A stretch of DNA of 33,671 bases from CAZBWS01 sp964495705 (GCA_964495705.1 CAZBWS010000016.1:1-33671), one strand, 5' to 3'. Positions 8,319-15,864 are shown, counted from the stretch's first letter. The notes: generated by a model not told the origin, from the sequence alone. Numbers and translations are program-made.

Positions 8319-9098
8319 TTAAAAGAAGGTCCCGTCGATGGGCGAAGAGGCTGAGGCATAGCGACGGCGAGGCATGCGCCCCGCTAGAAAAGCTTCACGC
8401 CCCGCTTCTATACCCTTCTTCATGGCTGAGGCCATTAGTACTGGGTTTTGCGCTGCGGCAATTGCGGTGTTCATCAATACGCCATCACAGCCTAGTTCCA
8501 TAGCGATAGTCGCATCGGAGGCCGTGCCCACGCCCGCATCGACAATGATCGGTACACTGGCATTCTCAATAATGGTCAGCAGGTTGTACTTGTTCTGAAT
8601 ACCTAGGCCCGAGCCGATCGGCGCAGCCAGCGGCATAACGGCGCAGCAACCGATATCTTCTAAGCGCTTGGCCAAGATTGGGTCGTCTGAGGTGTAGACC
8701 ATCACATCAAAGCCATCTTTAACTAGGGTCTGTGCTGCTTCTAGGGTGGCAGTCACATCGGGGTATAAGGTCGTCTGGTCGCCCAGCACTTCCAGCTTCA
8801 CTAGTTTGTGGTCGCCGAGTAGTTCACGGGCAATGCGGCAGGTGCGCACGGCATCGTCGGCAGTGTAGCAGCCAGCGGTATTTGGCAGAATGGTATATTT
8901 TTCTGGTGGGATGACGTCGAGCAAATTTGGCTCACCCGCGTTTTGGCCAATGTTGGTGCGGCGCAGGGCGACGGTAACAATTTCAGACCCAGAGGTGCTG
9001 ATGGCCTGCTCGGTCTCGGTAAAGTCTTTGTATTTACCTGTGCCTACCAAAAGGCGTGAGCCGTATTCTTTACCTGCAATAACTAATTTTTCAGACAT
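8319..9098 (-). CDS. thiG: thiazole synthase
   Basis: TIM-barrel enzyme (259 aa) that builds the thiazole phosphate of thiamin from 1-deoxyxylulose 5-phosphate, dehydroglycine and sulfur carried on ThiS thiocarboxylate. Lys101 in VKLEVLGD is the expected Schiff-base lysine. The early SRLLVGTGKY, TVALRR, PNTAGC and the phosphate-binding DAGVGTASDA and GVLMNTAIA motifs are all present. It lies immediately downstream of thiS (15-base spacer) and next to trmB, an order also found in Pseudomonas. No thiamin riboswitch is visible upstream. Confidence 0.97.
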   Translation of the reverse strand: MSEKLVIAGKEYGSRLLVGTGKYKDFTETEQAISTSGSEIVTVALRRTNIGQNAGEPNLLDVIPPEKYTILPNTAGCYTADDAVRTCRIARELLGDHKLVKLEVLGDQTTLYPDVTATLEAAQTLVKDGFDVMVYTSDDPILAKRLEDIGCCAVMPLAAPIGSGLGIQNKYNLLTIIENASVPIIVDAGVGTASDATIAMELGCDGVLMNTAIAAAQNPVLMASAMKKGIEAGREAFLAGRMPRRRYASASSPIDGTFF

Positions 9099-9113
9099 GC
9101 TGTTTTATAACCT

Positions 9114-9326
9114 TTAACCGCCACCAATTGCGTGAATAACTTCGACCACATCACCCGCACAAATCAGCTTATCCGCATGCTCGCTGCGAGGGATAATTTC
9201 ACGATTAATTTCCACTGCAATACGCCCGTGACTGAGCTTTAGCTGTGTAATCAAATCGACTATAGAGACTTGCCTTGCAAGTTCATGGGCTTCGCCGTTT
9301 AGCTGGATGGTGATGAGGTCAGACAT
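9114..9326 (-). CDS. thiS: sulfur carrier protein ThiS
   Basis: Ubiquitin-like sulfur carrier of thiamin thiazole synthesis (70 aa). It ends in the required Gly-Gly (HAIGGG), where the thiocarboxylate forms. The beta-grasp pattern MSDLITIQLNGEAHEL...VVEVIHAIGGG matches ThiS. The ATG at 9326 lacks a clear ribosome site; a TAAAAT at 9334-9339 on the minus strand could be a -10 element but has no good -35 partner. The gene contains an exact copy of the recurrent 9-mer, and another lies just upstream. Confidence 0.94.
   Translation of the reverse strand: MSDLITIQLNGEAHELARQVSIVDLITQLKLSHGRIAVEINREIIPRSEHADKLICAGDVVEVIHAIGGG
9170..9178 (+). repeat. TATCCGCAT word, in thiS
   Basis: Exact copy. 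The coding strand reads CAT GCG GAT AAG, His-Ala-Asp-Lys of ThiS. Confidence 0.85.
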
Positions 9327-9342
9327 TGGGCTATTTTACACA

Positions 9343-9351
9343 ATGCGGATA
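9343..9351 (-). repeat. TATCCGCAT word, between pilin-like gene and thiS
   Basis: Exact intergenic copy (ATGCGGATA on +), 17 bases upstream of the thiS start and directly downstream, in minus-strand sense, of the 9357-9379 hairpin. Confidence 0.85.
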
Positions 9352-9356
9352 AGTTG

Positions 9357-9379
9357 CGGGAGGCAATTTATGCCTCCCG
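9357..9379 (-). terminator. hairpin downstream of the prepilin-like gene
   Basis: Perfect 9-bp stem (CGGGAGGCA / TGCCTCCCG) with a 5-base loop, 34 bases after the stop of the minus-strand pilin-like gene. The stem is G+C-rich, but only a weak, mixed tract follows it on the minus strand, so it may be a weak intrinsic terminator or just an RNA-stabilising hairpin. Confidence 0.45.
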
Positions 9380-9413
9380 GTCAGAAAAACTTGCTGTATT
9401 TAAAAAACAGGAG

Positions 9414-10013
9414 CTACATGCGGAAGCAGGTGTTATAAATTTCATTGTCTACATAGGGCGCCGCAGTCACACTGGCTGAGTTATTCAAGCCTGAGCGTAC
9501 TGAGCCGGTGCTCGGGGCGCCGTCATCATTTTGAATGTCGAGCAAACGTGCATTATCTCCACCTATAGAGTCAAAGCAGATAACGTGTCCTCGTAGACCG
9601 AGTCGCCCTTCTTCTATACCCATGACTCCCCCATAGGCGTGGGTCGGTTGATCAAAGGTGTCTTCGCCTCCGGCAACTAAGCCCGCTTCGCGCAGGTGAC
9701 GCCATACCGTTCGTGACTCATCGTTGTCATTAGTAGAGTCAAAATTGCCACCAATACGACCGTCGCCATTGCCATCGGGTGGGGGGGTGTTGGTGAAGAT
9801 AGTACTAGCGCTGCGGTGGTCGCCTGGCAGTCCACGGTAGCGGTCTTGATAGGTGAAGATAGCAGCACTGACACCGTTAAAATCATTAACCACACGCTTT
9901 AAGCGAGCGTTGGTAATTACTTCCTGGCCCTTTAAAACACCGCCTAATAATAGCCCAATAATTACCATAACAATGGCTATTTCGACGAGCGTAAATCCCT
10001 TTTGTTGTTGCAT
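9414..10013 (-). CDS. type IV prepilin-like protein
   Basis: Secreted or pilus-associated protein (199 aa) with a class-III leader: QQQKG, then FTLVEIAIVMVIIGLLLGGVLKG. This is a prepilin peptidase site with Glu5 and the hydrophobic N-terminal helix. The start should be the ATG at 10013, five bases after GGAGG. The GTG at 10019 overlaps that ribosome site. After the helix come TYQDRYRGLPGD and a glycine/aspartate-rich DGNGDGRIGGNFDSTNDND segment that could bind calcium. A few cysteines (HVICFDS and the C-terminal NTCFRM) might form a disulfide. No other pilus or type II secretion gene is nearby, so it is an orphan minor pilin or pseudopilin of unknown role. Confidence 0.85.
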   Translation of the reverse strand: MQQQKGFTLVEIAIVMVIIGLLLGGVLKGQEVITNARLKRVVNDFNGVSAAIFTYQDRYRGLPGDHRSASTIFTNTPPPDGNGDGRIGGNFDSTNDNDESRTVWRHLREAGLVAGGEDTFDQPTHAYGGVMGIEEGRLGLRGHVICFDSIGGDNARLLDIQNDDGAPSTGSVRSGLNNSASVTAAPYVDNEIYNTCFRM

Positions 10014-10086
10014 ACACACCTCCGTGTTGAGTACGCCTTACTATATAGAGCATGGAATGAGCTTTTAAAAGTCACTGCCAGAATAT

Positions 10087-11523
10087 TTATAGATTATTTT
10101 TCTCCTTTAAGCGCTGGGTACACTCCTTAAGCGTGCGGCTAATACGTGTCTGGTTACGGATCATAGAGAGCTTGGGCCAAGTAGCTCTCTGCCCTGCAGT
10201 AATATAGCTATGAATCTCTTCGTGGCTGGGGTTGCTCATAACACGCAGGTATCGGCTCAGGGGAAAGTCAGGGTGTAAATTAATATGCCCAAGATAGTCT
10301 TGGCCTAGCAGGCTATCAACACGGTCCATCCACAGGCGGGCTTGATGATTAGCAATACGCCTTTTTGCCACAAGAATCATTTGGTGGCTCTGGGCGTGCA
10401 GGCTGGATTTGCCAAGGTCGAATAAGAAGGACATCGCGCCTTTGCGTTGGGTGTTGCTTACAAAGGGCAGTACATGGGGGTTGGTCTGGCTAACGATAAA
10501 ATGATTAGCGTTAAATAAGCGCCCTATTCTTGCCATTGGCATATCCGTGCTGACACCGCCATCGGTCCAGCGCTCGCTGTCCATATAACTGCTTATCTCA
10601 CCTTGTGCCGATTTCGCGTGCAGCTGCGCAGGAGGGAAGGCTAAGGGGATAGCGCAAGAGGCTTTACACGCGCTAGACACCAATGCATTAGGTGCGGTTT
10701 TATAATTGAGTAAGCGAGATCGTTGCCCTGCTCGCGATGGTGATACGGTAATGCTAATAACGCGCCCTGTTTTTTTAAAGGCTTCTTCGAAAGTGATGTT
10801 AGGGATATTCGCATCTATGCACTCACTGAGCTGTACAGGGTTAAAGATTGAGCCCTTGTTCAGTACTTGGCGAGGGCTGTGTAGAGCAATAGGGGCAAAA
10901 TTGTTTTTCTCGGGCAGGTTAAATTTTTCAATGATCTCTGCGTCACTATGTGTGCCTGCCACGCCTGCGACAATAGCTCCCATACTGGTGCCAGTAATGA
11001 CTTCGGGTAGTAGGTCATTTTCTAATAGGGTTAGAATCACGCCAAAGTGATAAATGCCAAAGGCGCCGCCGCCGCTGAGCATCAGTGCCGTGCGACCAAA
11101 ATTCAAACGAGCCTGTTTAAATAGCTGTAGTTTTTGTTGCTTGCTGATGCCGTCAAAATCGGTGTCGCATAGATAGTTGAGTGTTAGGACCACTTCTTTG
11201 AGGTACTCGTCGACAAGGATTTTGCTACCGAGTAAAGAATGGCTATACAGCTGTGAGTCGGTGAGTTCGCCCAGTGTGCGGTGCAGGCTTTCTTGCAAGT
11301 ATTCTGCAAGTGCTAGACCTTCAGCTTGCTCGCGATGGGCGCGCATATTAACAATCTGTTCTTGCAATAGCCGATGCGGATAGTATGGCGCGGTATCGTG
11401 TTCACGCCATGTATCATAGCCGTTGAGTAGGTCATATTGTTGAGCAGCCGCTTGCCAGTCGCTGTAGCTACAGGCTTTTTTTAGGGTTTTTAAGCAGGTT
11501 TTTAGGTCTTTTTTATGGCTCAT
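10087..11523 (-). CDS. patatin-like phospholipase with N-terminal DUF3336-type region
   Basis: Predicted lipid acyl hydrolase (478 aa). The patatin fold is marked by the oxyanion block GGGAFG (151-156), the nucleophile GTSMG (Ser180) and the catalytic DGG (Asp321), a Ser-Asp dyad. The roughly 140 residues before it (DWQAAAQQYDLLNGYDTWRE...) resemble the DUF3336 region found ahead of patatin domains in the yeast triacylglycerol lipase family and its bacterial relatives. No signal peptide or beta-barrel is visible, so it is probably cytoplasmic or peripheral at the inner membrane. It starts two bases after the YaiI-family gene, so the two are co-transcribed. The lipid substrate is unknown. Confidence 0.9.
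   Translation of the reverse strand: MSHKKDLKTCLKTLKKACSYSDWQAAAQQYDLLNGYDTWREHDTAPYYPHRLLQEQIVNMRAHREQAEGLALAEYLQESLHRTLGELTDSQLYSHSLLGSKILVDEYLKEVVLTLNYLCDTDFDGISKQQKLQLFKQARLNFGRTALMLSGGGAFGIYHFGVILTLLENDLLPEVITGTSMGAIVAGVAGTHSDAEIIEKFNLPEKNNFAPIALHSPRQVLNKGSIFNPVQLSECIDANIPNITFEEAFKKTGRVISITVSPSRAGQRSRLLNYKTAPNALVSSACKASCAIPLAFPPAQLHAKSAQGEISSYMDSERWTDGGVSTDMPMARIGRLFNANHFIVSQTNPHVLPFVSNTQRKGAMSFLFDLGKSSLHAQSHQMILVAKRRIANHQARLWMDRVDSLLGQDYLGHINLHPDFPLSRYLRVMSNPSHEEIHSYITAGQRATWPKLSMIRNQTRISRTLKECTQRLKEKNNL
11374..11382 (-). repeat. TATCCGCAT word, in patatin gene
   Basis: Exact copy (ATGCGGATA on +). The coding strand reads TAT CCG CAT, Tyr-Pro-His of APYYPHRLL. Confidence 0.85.
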
Positions 11524-11525
11524 GA

Positions 11526-11978
11526 TTATGTTCCCGTGTGCTTGGCCAAAAAGCGGTCCAACTCATTGGCAAAGGCCATGCGATCACTGTGGTTAAAAGA
11601 GGCTGGGCCACCGCCCACATCCCCTGTGCTGCGCATTTCTTCCATAAAATCACGCATGATCAGTTTTTGGCGAATGGTGTCAGTGGTATAAAACTCTCCA
11701 CGGGGACTGAGGGCGAGACCGCCTTTCTCAATCACTTCTGCGGCGAGGGGAATGTCGGAGGTAATCACTAGTTCGCCCGCGCTGAGGCGTTTTACTATTT
11801 CATCGTCCGCAACATCGAACCCCGAAGGTACTTGTAGAGCTTTAATAAAGGGCGAGGCAGGTGTTTTCAAATAGCAATTGGCTACCAAGGTCAGCTGGGT
11901 TTGCGTGCGCTGGGCGGCCTTGAATAGAATATCTTTAATTACATTGGGACAGGCGTCCCCATCAACCCAGATTTGCAT
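11526..11978 (-). CDS. YaiI/YqxD (UPF0178, DUF188) family protein
   Basis: Protein of 150 aa with the full-length UPF0178 pattern: MQIWVDGDACPNVIKDIL at the N-terminus, then ADDEIV, ELVITSDIPLAAEVIEKGGLALSPRGEFY and GDVGGGPASFNHSDRMAFANELD. The Asp-rich N-terminus (DGDACP) and ITSDIPLA suggest a PIN/NYN-like metal-dependent nuclease fold, but the family has no settled function. It is the first gene of a pair with the patatin gene. A TACAAT on the minus strand about 35 bases before the start is a possible -10 element. Confidence 0.92.
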   Translation of the reverse strand: MQIWVDGDACPNVIKDILFKAAQRTQTQLTLVANCYLKTPASPFIKALQVPSGFDVADDEIVKRLSAGELVITSDIPLAAEVIEKGGLALSPRGEFYTTDTIRQKLIMRDFMEEMRSTGDVGGGPASFNHSDRMAFANELDRFLAKHTGT

Positions 11979-12238
11979 GTGGTGACCTTAGAGATAGTGA
12001 GGCTGTATTGTAACTGATGTTGGAGAAATCAGCTGAGTCTTTGAAACGTTGCACCAGCTTCCAAGCGGGCAAAAAAAAGCCTCGCAGAGTGTGCGAGGCC
12101 AATGTCAGTTGATCCAGGAATATGAGATCACATGTAGGTTAACGTAAAGCGCTTGTTTACAAAAGACTTACAATTGAATATTGGCGACAATAGCTTGTTT
12201 TCACAACAAAAAAGCTTAATTCACCCAATTTCTGAGGG
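11979..12238. other. 260-base intergenic region with the his-tat terminator
   Basis: The stretch between the YaiI-family gene start and the tatC stop holds no gene. It contains one strong minus-strand terminator (12071-12099), about 140 bases beyond tatC. Between the tatC stop and that hairpin is an A+T-rich stretch with AAGCGCTT and GTTAAC palindromes on which I see no ORF. It could be a long 3' untranslated region or host a small minus-strand RNA, but no convincing promoter is visible. Confidence 0.5.
12071..12099 (-). terminator. intrinsic terminator of the his-tat operon
   Basis: Stem GCCTCGCA / TGCGAGGC (12079-12086 with 12092-12099), loop of five. It is followed in minus-strand sense by eight T (A8 on + at 12071-12078). 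This is a textbook intrinsic terminator for transcription coming from tatC. Confidence 0.85.
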
Positions 12239-13015
12239 CTATAAGTCGATTTCAGGTTTTGGATCGGGCTTATCGGCTGTGTTTTTTTTCATTATGCGCG
12301 CAAAGATGATGCCGAATTCGTACAAAATCAACATGGGTACTGCCAGTAAGGTTTGTGAAATGACATCGGGTGGCGTCAGTAACATACCAATAACAAAAGC
12401 AGCCACAACAACATAAGGGCGGTATTCACCTAGCTTTTTCGGCGTTGTTACACCCACTAATACCAGTAAAACAGTGGCAACAGGCACCTCAAAGGCAATG
12501 CCAAAAGCGAAGAACATGGCCAGCACAAAATCTAAGTAGCGCCCTACATCGGTCATTACCGCGACGCCTTCGGGGGCGAAGTTAACAAAAAACTCAAAAG
12601 CGAGTGGCAAAACGACAAAATAGGCAAAAGCCGTGCCTGCATAAAACAATAAGATACTGGAAATTAGTAGTGGAGTAGCAAGGCGCTTTTCGTGTTTATA
12701 TAAGCCCGGCGCGATGAAGGCCCACAGATGGTAGAGCAAGTAGGGAATGCTTAAAAATATCGCCAGGAAGAAGGTGACTTTAATGGGCACTAAAAAGGGG
12801 GAGGTCACATCGATTGCCACCATTGTTGCGCCTTGTGGTAGCTCGGCTAGTAAGGGCTCGGCAAGGCGGGCATAAATCTCTTTGGCGAAGGCGACTAGGC
12901 TGGCAAACACCAGCATCACAAAACCGAGCATCCACATCAAACGATTACGCAGCTCTATTAAATGAGCAAACACCCCTTCGGGCTTTTTACTTGCTTCAGG
13001 ATTTTTGTGTGTCAT
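12239..13015 (-). CDS. tatC: Sec-independent translocase subunit TatC
   Basis: Six-helix inner-membrane core of the twin-arginine translocase, which recognises RR signal peptides. The N-terminal HLIELRNRLM motif (with the conserved Glu), the FxxPLxxxLP-like LAEPLLAELPQGA segment, the FYAGTAFAYFVVLP helix and the FGIAFEVPV block with its conserved Glu are all seen. I prefer the ATG at 13015 (258 aa, E. coli length) over the in-frame ATG at 13030, which overlaps tatB by 35 bases. The 13030 codon lies within an exact copy of the recurrent 9-mer. The gene closes the his-tat transcript and is followed by the terminator at 12071. Confidence 0.96.
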   Translation of the reverse strand: MTHKNPEASKKPEGVFAHLIELRNRLMWMLGFVMLVFASLVAFAKEIYARLAEPLLAELPQGATMVAIDVTSPFLVPIKVTFFLAIFLSIPYLLYHLWAFIAPGLYKHEKRLATPLLISSILLFYAGTAFAYFVVLPLAFEFFVNFAPEGVAVMTDVGRYLDFVLAMFFAFGIAFEVPVATVLLVLVGVTTPKKLGEYRPYVVVAAFVIGMLLTPPDVISQTLLAVPMLILYEFGIIFARIMKKNTADKPDPKPEIDL

Positions 13016-13364
13016 CGAGGCTATCCGCATTGGGCGGGTTTAATGGTTGCATGTGAGGTTCTTCTAGCTCTTCAGGCGACGGGTTGCCATGGATTTCCTT
13101 TTCCAGCTGGTCGGCTTTCTGCCTTTGTTCCTGCATCATGACATGCAAGTTGTGCATTTCTTCTTCTTGGCGGTGCAAGGCCTCGCGCAGCTCATCCGCA
13201 TTGATTTCTTTTTCAATTTCGGCGCGAATATTAAAGGCTTGAGCGCGCAGCTTGCCCACCCAGAAACCCACGGTGGCAGCGACTTTAGGCAGGCGCTCGG
13301 GGCCGATGACGATCAGCGCAACTACGCCGATTAACCCCATTTCCCAAAAGCCGATATCAAACAT
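12996..13364 (-). CDS. tatB: Sec-independent translocase subunit TatB
   Basis: Single-span Tat component (122 aa). Its N-terminus MFDIGFWEMGLIGVVALIVIGPERLP is the classic TatB transmembrane helix with the conserved Glu and the GPERLP hinge. An amphipathic helix (VAATVGFWVGKLRAQAFNIRAEIE) and a charged, partly coiled-coil tail follow. It forms the substrate receptor with TatC. Its end overlaps the tatC start by 20 bases, so translation is coupled. Confidence 0.95.
   Translation of the reverse strand: MFDIGFWEMGLIGVVALIVIGPERLPKVAATVGFWVGKLRAQAFNIRAEIEKEINADELREALHRQEEEMHNLHVMMQEQRQKADQLEKEIHGNPSPEELEEPHMQPLNPPNADSLDDTQKS
13022..13030 (+). repeat. TATCCGCAT word, at the tatB/tatC overlap
   Basis: Exact copy. 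In tatB it encodes Asn-Ala-Asp-Ser (AAT GCG GAT AGC). It also supplies an alternative upstream ATG in the tatC frame. Confidence 0.85.
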
Positions 13365-13382
13365 AAGTAATGATAAAAAAGA

Positions 13383-13619
13383 CTAAACGTCTTCTTTTTC
13401 ATTTACTTTCTTGGCTTCGCCTTCAATCACGCTGTCATCCGTCTCAACAGATTTAGCTGAAGGCTTGCTGACTGCTTCATCGCCTTCTTTCATGGCATCT
13501 TTAAAATTCTTCACCGCGCCGCCTACATCGCCGCCCATATTGCGCAGTTTTTTTGTGCCAAAAATTAATACCACGATAACGAGAAGGATTAGCAGTTGTG
13601 CTGGACCTATTCCAAACAT
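13383..13619 (-). CDS. tatA: Sec-independent translocase subunit TatA
   Basis: Small pore-forming Tat protein (78 aa). MFGIGPAQLLILLVIVVLIFGTKKLRNMGGDVGGAVKNFKDAMKEGDE shows the short membrane helix, the FGTKKLRxxGxDxGxAxxxFK amphipathic helix and an acidic tail, all typical of TatA. It is the first of tatA-tatB-tatC and begins three bases after hisE ends, so the translocase is transcribed with the histidine genes. Confidence 0.96.
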   Translation of the reverse strand: MFGIGPAQLLILLVIVVLIFGTKKLRNMGGDVGGAVKNFKDAMKEGDEAVSKPSAKSVETDDSVIEGEAKKVNEKEDV

Positions 13620-13622
13620 AGT

Positions 13623-13958
13623 TTATTTCTCCGCTCTTGCGTTTTTTTCGTCGATACCCGAAAGACCAAATCGACGCTCTAATTCAACCAGTATATCAGC
13701 CGCGCTTAAATCTTGTTCCGCCAGCAATACCAAGGAGTGGAACCACAGATCAGCCGTTTCGTAGATGATCTGTTCTTTGTCGCCGTCTTTCGCGGCAATC
13801 ACCACCTCAGTGGCCTCTTCGCCGATCTTTTTGAGGATGCTGTCCGTGCCCTTGTGATACAGGCTGGCGACATAGGAGCTCTTTGGATCAGCGCCGCGGC
13901 GATCTTCTAGTACCTTAGTCAGTTCGACCAGTGTCTGGCCTATTTTTTCATTGCTCAT
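13623..13958 (-). CDS. hisE: phosphoribosyl-ATP pyrophosphatase
   Basis: All-alpha MazG-like nucleotide pyrophosphatase (111 aa) that hydrolyses PR-ATP to PR-AMP, the second step of histidine synthesis. Motifs: GADPKSSYVASLYHKGTDSILKKIGEEATEVVIAAKDGD and YETADLWFHSLVLLAEQDLS, including the EExxE metal site. The ATG at 13958 (MSNEKIG) fits homologues; the longer in-frame extension upstream overlaps hisI. It is separate from hisI, unlike the fused HisIE of enterics. Confidence 0.95.
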   Translation of the reverse strand: MSNEKIGQTLVELTKVLEDRRGADPKSSYVASLYHKGTDSILKKIGEEATEVVIAAKDGDKEQIIYETADLWFHSLVLLAEQDLSAADILVELERRFGLSGIDEKNARAEK

Positions 13959-13966
13959 AGTGTTCT

Positions 13967-14353
13967 CTATTTCTTCCCGTAAATTTCTTCGGGAGACTTT
14001 ATGACATCTTCCACCACTTTCCATTCGCCATCTTCATAACGGCGATACAAACAGCTTTCACGACCTGTGTGGCAGGCAATGCCGCCGACTTGTTCTATCA
14101 TTAGCAAGATCACGTCATTGTCGCAGTCGATGCGGATTTCTTTTAGTCGCTGAGTATGCCCAGAAGACTCACCCTTATGCCACAACTGCTGGCGTGAACG
14201 AGAGTAGTAAACCACCTCGTTCTTTTCCACCGTCTGCTGCAAGGACTCGCGGTTCATCCAGGCAAACATTAGGATCTTGCCGGTTTCCGCGTCCTGGGCG
14301 ATGGCGGGGACTAGACCGTCTTTGTTGTATTGTACTTCGTCTAAAAAATTCAT
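13967..14353 (-). CDS. hisI: phosphoribosyl-AMP cyclohydrolase
   Basis: Monofunctional PR-AMP cyclohydrolase (128 aa), a zinc enzyme opening the adenine ring in the third step of histidine synthesis. Visible: MFAWMNRESL, YYSRSRQQLWHKGESSGH, the metal site DCDND and the CHTGRESC cysteine motif. The ATG at 14353 is the last base triplet before the assembly gap, so the ribosome site is not visible, but the N-terminus MNFLDEV...GLVPAIAQD fits the family. Any reading that joins it to hisF through the N run is artificial. Confidence 0.95.
   Translation of the reverse strand: MNFLDEVQYNKDGLVPAIAQDAETGKILMFAWMNRESLQQTVEKNEVVYYSRSRQQLWHKGESSGHTQRLKEIRIDCDNDVILLMIEQVGGIACHTGRESCLYRRYEDGEWKVVEDVIKSPEEIYGKK
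14130..14138 (-). repeat. near match to the TATCCGCAT word, in hisI
   Basis: ATGCGGATT on the + strand, one mismatch at the end. Other one-mismatch sites lie at 2503, 2726, 4547, 13193, 16111, 22991, 23639, 29233, 31586 and 32716. About seven would be expected by chance, so individual near matches carry little weight. Confidence 0.4.
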
Positions 14354-14453
14354 NNNNNNNNNNNNNNNNNNNNNNNNNNNNNNNNNNNNNNNNNNNNNNN
14401 NNNNNNNNNNNNNNNNNNNNNNNNNNNNNNNNNNNNNNNNNNNNNNNNNNNNN
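14354..14453. other. assembly gap of 100 N between hisF and hisI
   Basis: Fixed-length N run without duplicated flanks. It hides the last roughly 30 codons of hisF, its stop and the hisI ribosome site, so real sequence is missing here. Confidence 0.9.
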
Positions 14454-15127
14454 GCCTTACCTTTGATTACGCCATCTACAAGATGATCCAAGTTACCCAC
14501 TCCACCCGAGGCTATCACCGGCACGCTCACCGCGTCAGAAATCGCTGAGGTCACATCTAGGTCAAAACCAATTTTTGTCCCGTCACGGTCCATGCTGGTC
14601 AGCAGAATTTCTCCCGCGCCGTAGTCGACCATCTTTGCCGCCCACTCTACCGCGTCTAGGCCCGTAGATTTTCGGCCGCCGTGGGTGAACACTTCCCAGC
14701 GCAGTGGCTCGCCGTCGGCGCTTACACGTTTAGCATCGATCGCTAGCACGATGCACTGGCTGCCGACTTTGTCCGTGGCTTCTTTGACTAGCTCGGGGTT
14801 GTGGATCGCAGCGGTATTGATCGCTACTTTATCCGCGCCCGCATTCAGCATGCGGCGCACGTCTTCAAATTTGCGTATGCCGCCACCCACCGTTAGTGGG
14901 ATAAATACTTCTGAGGCGACCTGCTCTACCATGTCGACAGTAGTCTGGCGGTTATCTGAGCTGGCAGTGATGTCGAGAAAGGTGATTTCGTCCGCGCCCG
15001 CTAGGTTATAGCGGCGGGCAATTTCCACGGGGCTACCCGCATCGCGAATGTCGACAAACTTCACGCCTTTAACAACGCGGCCGTTATCAACATCCAAACA
15101 GGGGATTATACGTTTTGCTAATGCCAT
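14454..15127 (-). CDS. hisF: imidazole glycerol phosphate synthase cyclase subunit (3' end in gap)
   Basis: TIM-barrel cyclase that, with HisH, converts PRFAR and ammonia to imidazole glycerol phosphate and AICAR. MALAKRIIPCLDVDNGRVVKGVKF, GADEITFLDITAS, VGGGIR, DKVAINTAA, and GAGEILLTSMDRDGT with the catalytic Asp residues, plus VIASGGVGNLDHL, are all present. About 224 codons are visible; HisF is usually 251-258 aa, so only the last part (the final phosphate-binding turn and helix) is in the gap. The ATG at 15127 starts two bases after the hisA stop. A longer in-frame start upstream would overlap hisA and is not supported. Confidence 0.95.
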
Positions 15128-15129
15128 CG

Positions 15130-15864
15130 TTAACCCTGTGCGTCGACCCAAGCCTGAGCTTCGGCCAAGTCCAATGTGCCTTCGTAGATCGCGCGGCCTA
15201 AGATAGAGCCGGCAATATTATCTGCACGACGAGCGTGTAGCCCCTTGATGTCGTCGATATTCGCAACACCGCCCGAGGCGATAACAGGAATGTTTACACT
15301 GCGGCCTAGTTCGGCCGTTGCTTCTACATTCACGCCCTGCATCATTCCGTCGCGGCTGATGTCGGTATAGACGATGGACTCAACGCCGTCGTCTTCAAAT
15401 TGCTTACCCAGCTCAATCGCGCCCAGCTCAGAGACTTCTGCCCAGCCATCCACAGCCACTTTACCGTTTTTGGCGTCGAGTCCAACGATAATGTGGCCAG
15501 GGAACTGCTTGCAGGCTTCCTTTACAAATTCAGGGTTGCGTACCGCTGCCGAGCCTATAATGGTATAGCTGATTCCCGCATCTAAATAGGCCTGAATGGT
15601 TTCTACATTGCGAATGCCACCACCGATCTGCACTGGTAGATCGGGGAAGGCGGCACAGATCGCTTTGATCACGCCCGCGTTCTTTGGCTCACCGGCAAAG
15701 GCGCCATCTAGGTCAACCAAGTGCAGGCGCTTGCAGCCCGCTTCTACCCAACGCGCCGCGGTGGCGACCGGGTCGTTAGAGAATACGGTGTTGTCTTCCA
15801 TGCGGCCTTGGCGCAGGCGAACACACTGGCCATCTTTTAGATCAATTGCGGGTATTAATAACAT
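15130..15864 (-). CDS. hisA: phosphoribosylformimino-AICAR ribotide isomerase
   Basis: Half-barrel-repeat isomerase (244 aa) converting ProFAR to PRFAR. MLLIPAIDLKDGQCVRLRQGRM, LHLVDLDGAFAG, QIGGGIRN, and IVYTDISRDGMMQGVN with the catalytic Asp, then IPVIASGGVANIDD, are standard. It is a paralogue of HisF in fold. It is separated from hisH by 119 bases that contain a REP-pair element, which could influence the relative output of the two halves of the operon. Confidence 0.97.
   Translation of the reverse strand: MLLIPAIDLKDGQCVRLRQGRMEDNTVFSNDPVATAARWVEAGCKRLHLVDLDGAFAGEPKNAGVIKAICAAFPDLPVQIGGGIRNVETIQAYLDAGISYTIIGSAAVRNPEFVKEACKQFPGHIIVGLDAKNGKVAVDGWAEVSELGAIELGKQFEDDGVESIVYTDISRDGMMQGVNVEATAELGRSVNIPVIASGGVANIDDIKGLHARRADNIAGSILGRAIYEGTLDLAEAQAWVDAQG

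Noticed and set aside
9327..9413. Thiamin (TPP) riboswitch before thiS
   Set aside because: The 87 bases upstream hold a simple hairpin and a copy of the 9-mer, but none of the conserved THI-box elements.
10014..10019. GTG start of the prepilin-like gene at 10019
   Set aside because: That GTG overlaps the GGAGG ribosome site. The ATG at 10013 has ideal spacing and gives a typical short leader.
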